DNA from: Deltaproteobacteria bacterium
GTDB lineage: Bacteria; Desulfobacterota; Desulfobacteria; Desulfobacterales; B30-G6
Reading direction: 5' to 3'
Assembly: GCA_003647375.1 (NCBI GenBank)
Contig: QMMS01000034.1
Location: 1-22,743 of the forward strand
DNA: 22,743 nucleotides
Part shown: piece by piece, positions 21,736 through 22,743 of the stretch
Layout of the letters: each line of letters begins with the position of its first letter
How positions within the stretch are numbered: position 1 is the first letter of the stretch
The notes under the pieces: generated by a model
The model's database searches: none
The model's input: the letters and a program-made list of their open reading frames with translations, nothing else
What the model was told of the DNA's origin: nothing
Position numbers and translations under genes: made by a program

Positions 21736-21963
21736 ATGTGCAAACCGATCTGGTTTTGTGAAAATTTTGACAATGAGACATCGTTGCAGGTGGGTGAAAA
21801 CAAAGAGATCTATTCAGAGGAGCCATCGTCTCAACCTTCCAATCCCGGCATCGAGGTGATTCCCGGGAGGATGAAGGGACTGTGTATTAACTGTGGCAGC
21901 AAAACCTCATGTATGTTGCCAATCCGAGATGGAGGCATCTGGCATTGTGAAGAATACTGTTAG
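21736..21963 (+). CDS. Small Cys-rich protein, function unknown
   Basis: The 75-residue product from the first ATG carries a C-terminal motif LCINCGSKTSC, IRDGGIWHCEEYC: Cys pairs and spacing like short metal-binding proteins I recall as hypothetical in sulfate reducers. The N-terminal part has MCKPIWFCENFDN. Just upstream in the same frame lie two more cysteines (residues ECVHYQNCKI), extending a regular C-x5-C-x3-C-x5-C pattern. The true start may therefore be a non-ATG codon upstream of 21736, and no Shine-Dalgarno supports 21736. It lies between a terminator and the glutamate dehydrogenase gene, 27 bp before that gene's ATG. A metal- or iron-sulfur-binding role is inference. Confidence 0.7.
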   Translation: MCKPIWFCENFDNETSLQVGENKEIYSEEPSSQPSNPGIEVIPGRMKGLCINCGSKTSCMLPIRDGGIWHCEEYC

Positions 21964-21990
21964 CACAGGCAATAAAAAGGAGAGTAAAAG

Positions 21991-22743
21991 ATGTATAATA
22001 CAGCTTTAAACATCAAAGAAAAATCGAGCTCATACGTACGAAAAATATCACAAATGGTAAAAGGAAAATATCCCTGGGAAAGAGAATATCTTCAAGCGGT
22101 CGATGAGCTTTTTTCTTCCTTGAGTCTGTTGTTTGATCAGGTGTTTAAAAATGCCTTGACCGGTCTGCCCCTTGGCGGTGGGAAAGGCGGCAGCGATTTC
22201 AATCCCCGTGGCAAATCCGATGTTGAAATCGAAAATTTCTGTCAGAGTTTCATGGTCGGCCTGTACAAACATATTGGTCCCAATACCGATGTGCCCGCCG
22301 GCGATATCGGTGTAGGAGCCCGGGAAATTGGTTACTTGTTTGGTCATTACAAACGTCTTAAAAATGTGTTTGAAGGTGTGTTGACCGGAAAAGGAATTGA
22401 CTGGGGCGGTTCCGCTATTCGACCAGAGGCCACGGGATACGGTGCCGTCTATTTTGCCCAAGAAATGTTGAAGACTCGCGGAGAACACATCGAAGGCAAA
22501 ATAGCAGCCGTTTCAGGATTTGGCAATGTCGCCTGGGGCGTAGTCAAAAAGATTACGGAAATGGGAGCCAAAGTCATCACGCTTTCAGGCCCGGACGGTT
22601 TTATCCATGACAAAGACGGTGTCCAAGGGGAAAAGATCGATTACATGTTGACCATGCGTTCCAGCGGCCGCGACCGGGTGCAGGACTATTCCGATAAGTT
22701 TAAGGTTGATTTTTATCCGGAAAAACGTCCCTGGGGCGTCAAA
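21991..22743 (+). CDS. gdhA: Glutamate dehydrogenase, 5' part, with internal N-terminal deletion
   Basis: GdhA interconverts glutamate with 2-oxoglutarate and ammonia using NAD(P)H. The 251 codons to the window edge show TGLPLGGGKGGSDF with the catalytic Lys65, the acid PAGDIGVG (D105), GKGIDWGGSAIRPEATGYG, and the nucleotide-binding SGFGNVA (175-181). The segment usually found between the N-terminal helix and FEQxFKNALT is absent: residues about 38-52 read straight from DELFSSLSLL into FDQVFKNAL, so roughly 70 residues containing the conserved RVQF..GPYKGGxRFHP glutamate-binding loop are missing. The frame is intact. AAGGAG (21977-21982) lies 8 nt before the ATG. Unless this is an assembly error, the enzyme is probably inactive. 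The gene continues past the window. Confidence 0.88.
   Translation, partial: MYNTALNIKEKSSSYVRKISQMVKGKYPWEREYLQAVDELFSSLSLLFDQVFKNALTGLPLGGGKGGSDFNPRGKSDVEIENFCQSFMVGLYKHIGPNTDVPAGDIGVGAREIGYLFGHYKRLKNVFEGVLTGKGIDWGGSAIRPEATGYGAVYFAQEMLKTRGEHIEGKIAAVSGFGNVAWGVVKKITEMGAKVITLSGPDGFIHDKDGVQGEKIDYMLTMRSSGRDRVQDYSDKFKVDFYPEKRPWGVK

Noticed and set aside
21600..21990. Sigma-54 promoter controlled by the adjacent regulator
   Set aside because: No GG-N10-GC site with TGGCA and TTGC elements was found in the gap.
22048..22488. 146-residue minus frame opposite gdhA
   Set aside because: The plus strand encodes clear glutamate dehydrogenase motifs with an ideal ribosome binding site.

Overview
The window looks like chromosomal DNA from a sulfate-reducer-type deltaproteobacterium (Desulfobacterota, probably Desulfobacterales). 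The basis is a ruvC-ruvA-ruvB cluster next to a bactofilin gene, an rplM-rpsI operon, a YejB/YejE-type peptide importer with split ATPases, a NtrC-type two-component pair, and an unusually dense load of intergenic palindromic repeats of a kind common in that group. The assignment rests on gene content and recalled family resemblance, not on a search.

Layout. 1-392 is repeat-rich and has no convincing gene. 393-3212 carries Holliday-junction processing genes ruvC, ruvA and ruvB, separated by palindromic repeats and a terminator. 3295-4534 holds a membrane-anchored coiled-coil protein followed by a bactofilin, converging on an endonuclease/exonuclease/phosphatase-family gene (4517-5299, minus). 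A compound palindrome with four tandem mini-hairpins (5346-5566) precedes a strong promoter and rplM-rpsI (5687-6604), closed by a terminator. A second strong promoter (6737-6765) drives an apparently undescribed three-gene operon of exported proteins (6849-10634): a Glu-rich repeat protein, a protein ending in a peptidoglycan-binding-like domain, and a lipoprotein paralogous to the second protein. It ends at a two-way terminator, beyond which lies a minus-strand M24 metallopeptidase (10835-12061).

12472-17757 is a peptide ABC importer operon (two permeases, two ATPases) without a binding-protein gene. Its last gene is the most striking object in the window: a REP-associated tyrosine transposase (RAYT, HUH/Y1 family) is joined in one open frame, through a translated array of its own REP-like repeats, to the second ATPase. 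One REP palindrome also lies in frame inside the transposase domain.

17862-18463 is a Phd/YefM-ParE-type toxin-antitoxin pair. A decayed fragment of a sigma-54 regulator gene follows on the minus strand. 18716-21599 is a PAS histidine kinase with an overlapping sigma-54-dependent response regulator. A small Cys-rich protein gene and the 5' part of a gdhA-like glutamate dehydrogenase gene close the window. The gdhA reading frame is open but lacks about 70 residues of the conserved N-terminal substrate domain.

Repeats: a 127-bp repeat occurs twice in direct orientation (164-290 and 10712-10838), flanking all of ruvCAB, rplM-rpsI and the secreted operon. A terminal motif of the 1829-1996 palindrome recurs as a half-copy at 6799-6819. 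No tRNA, rRNA or CRISPR array was seen.
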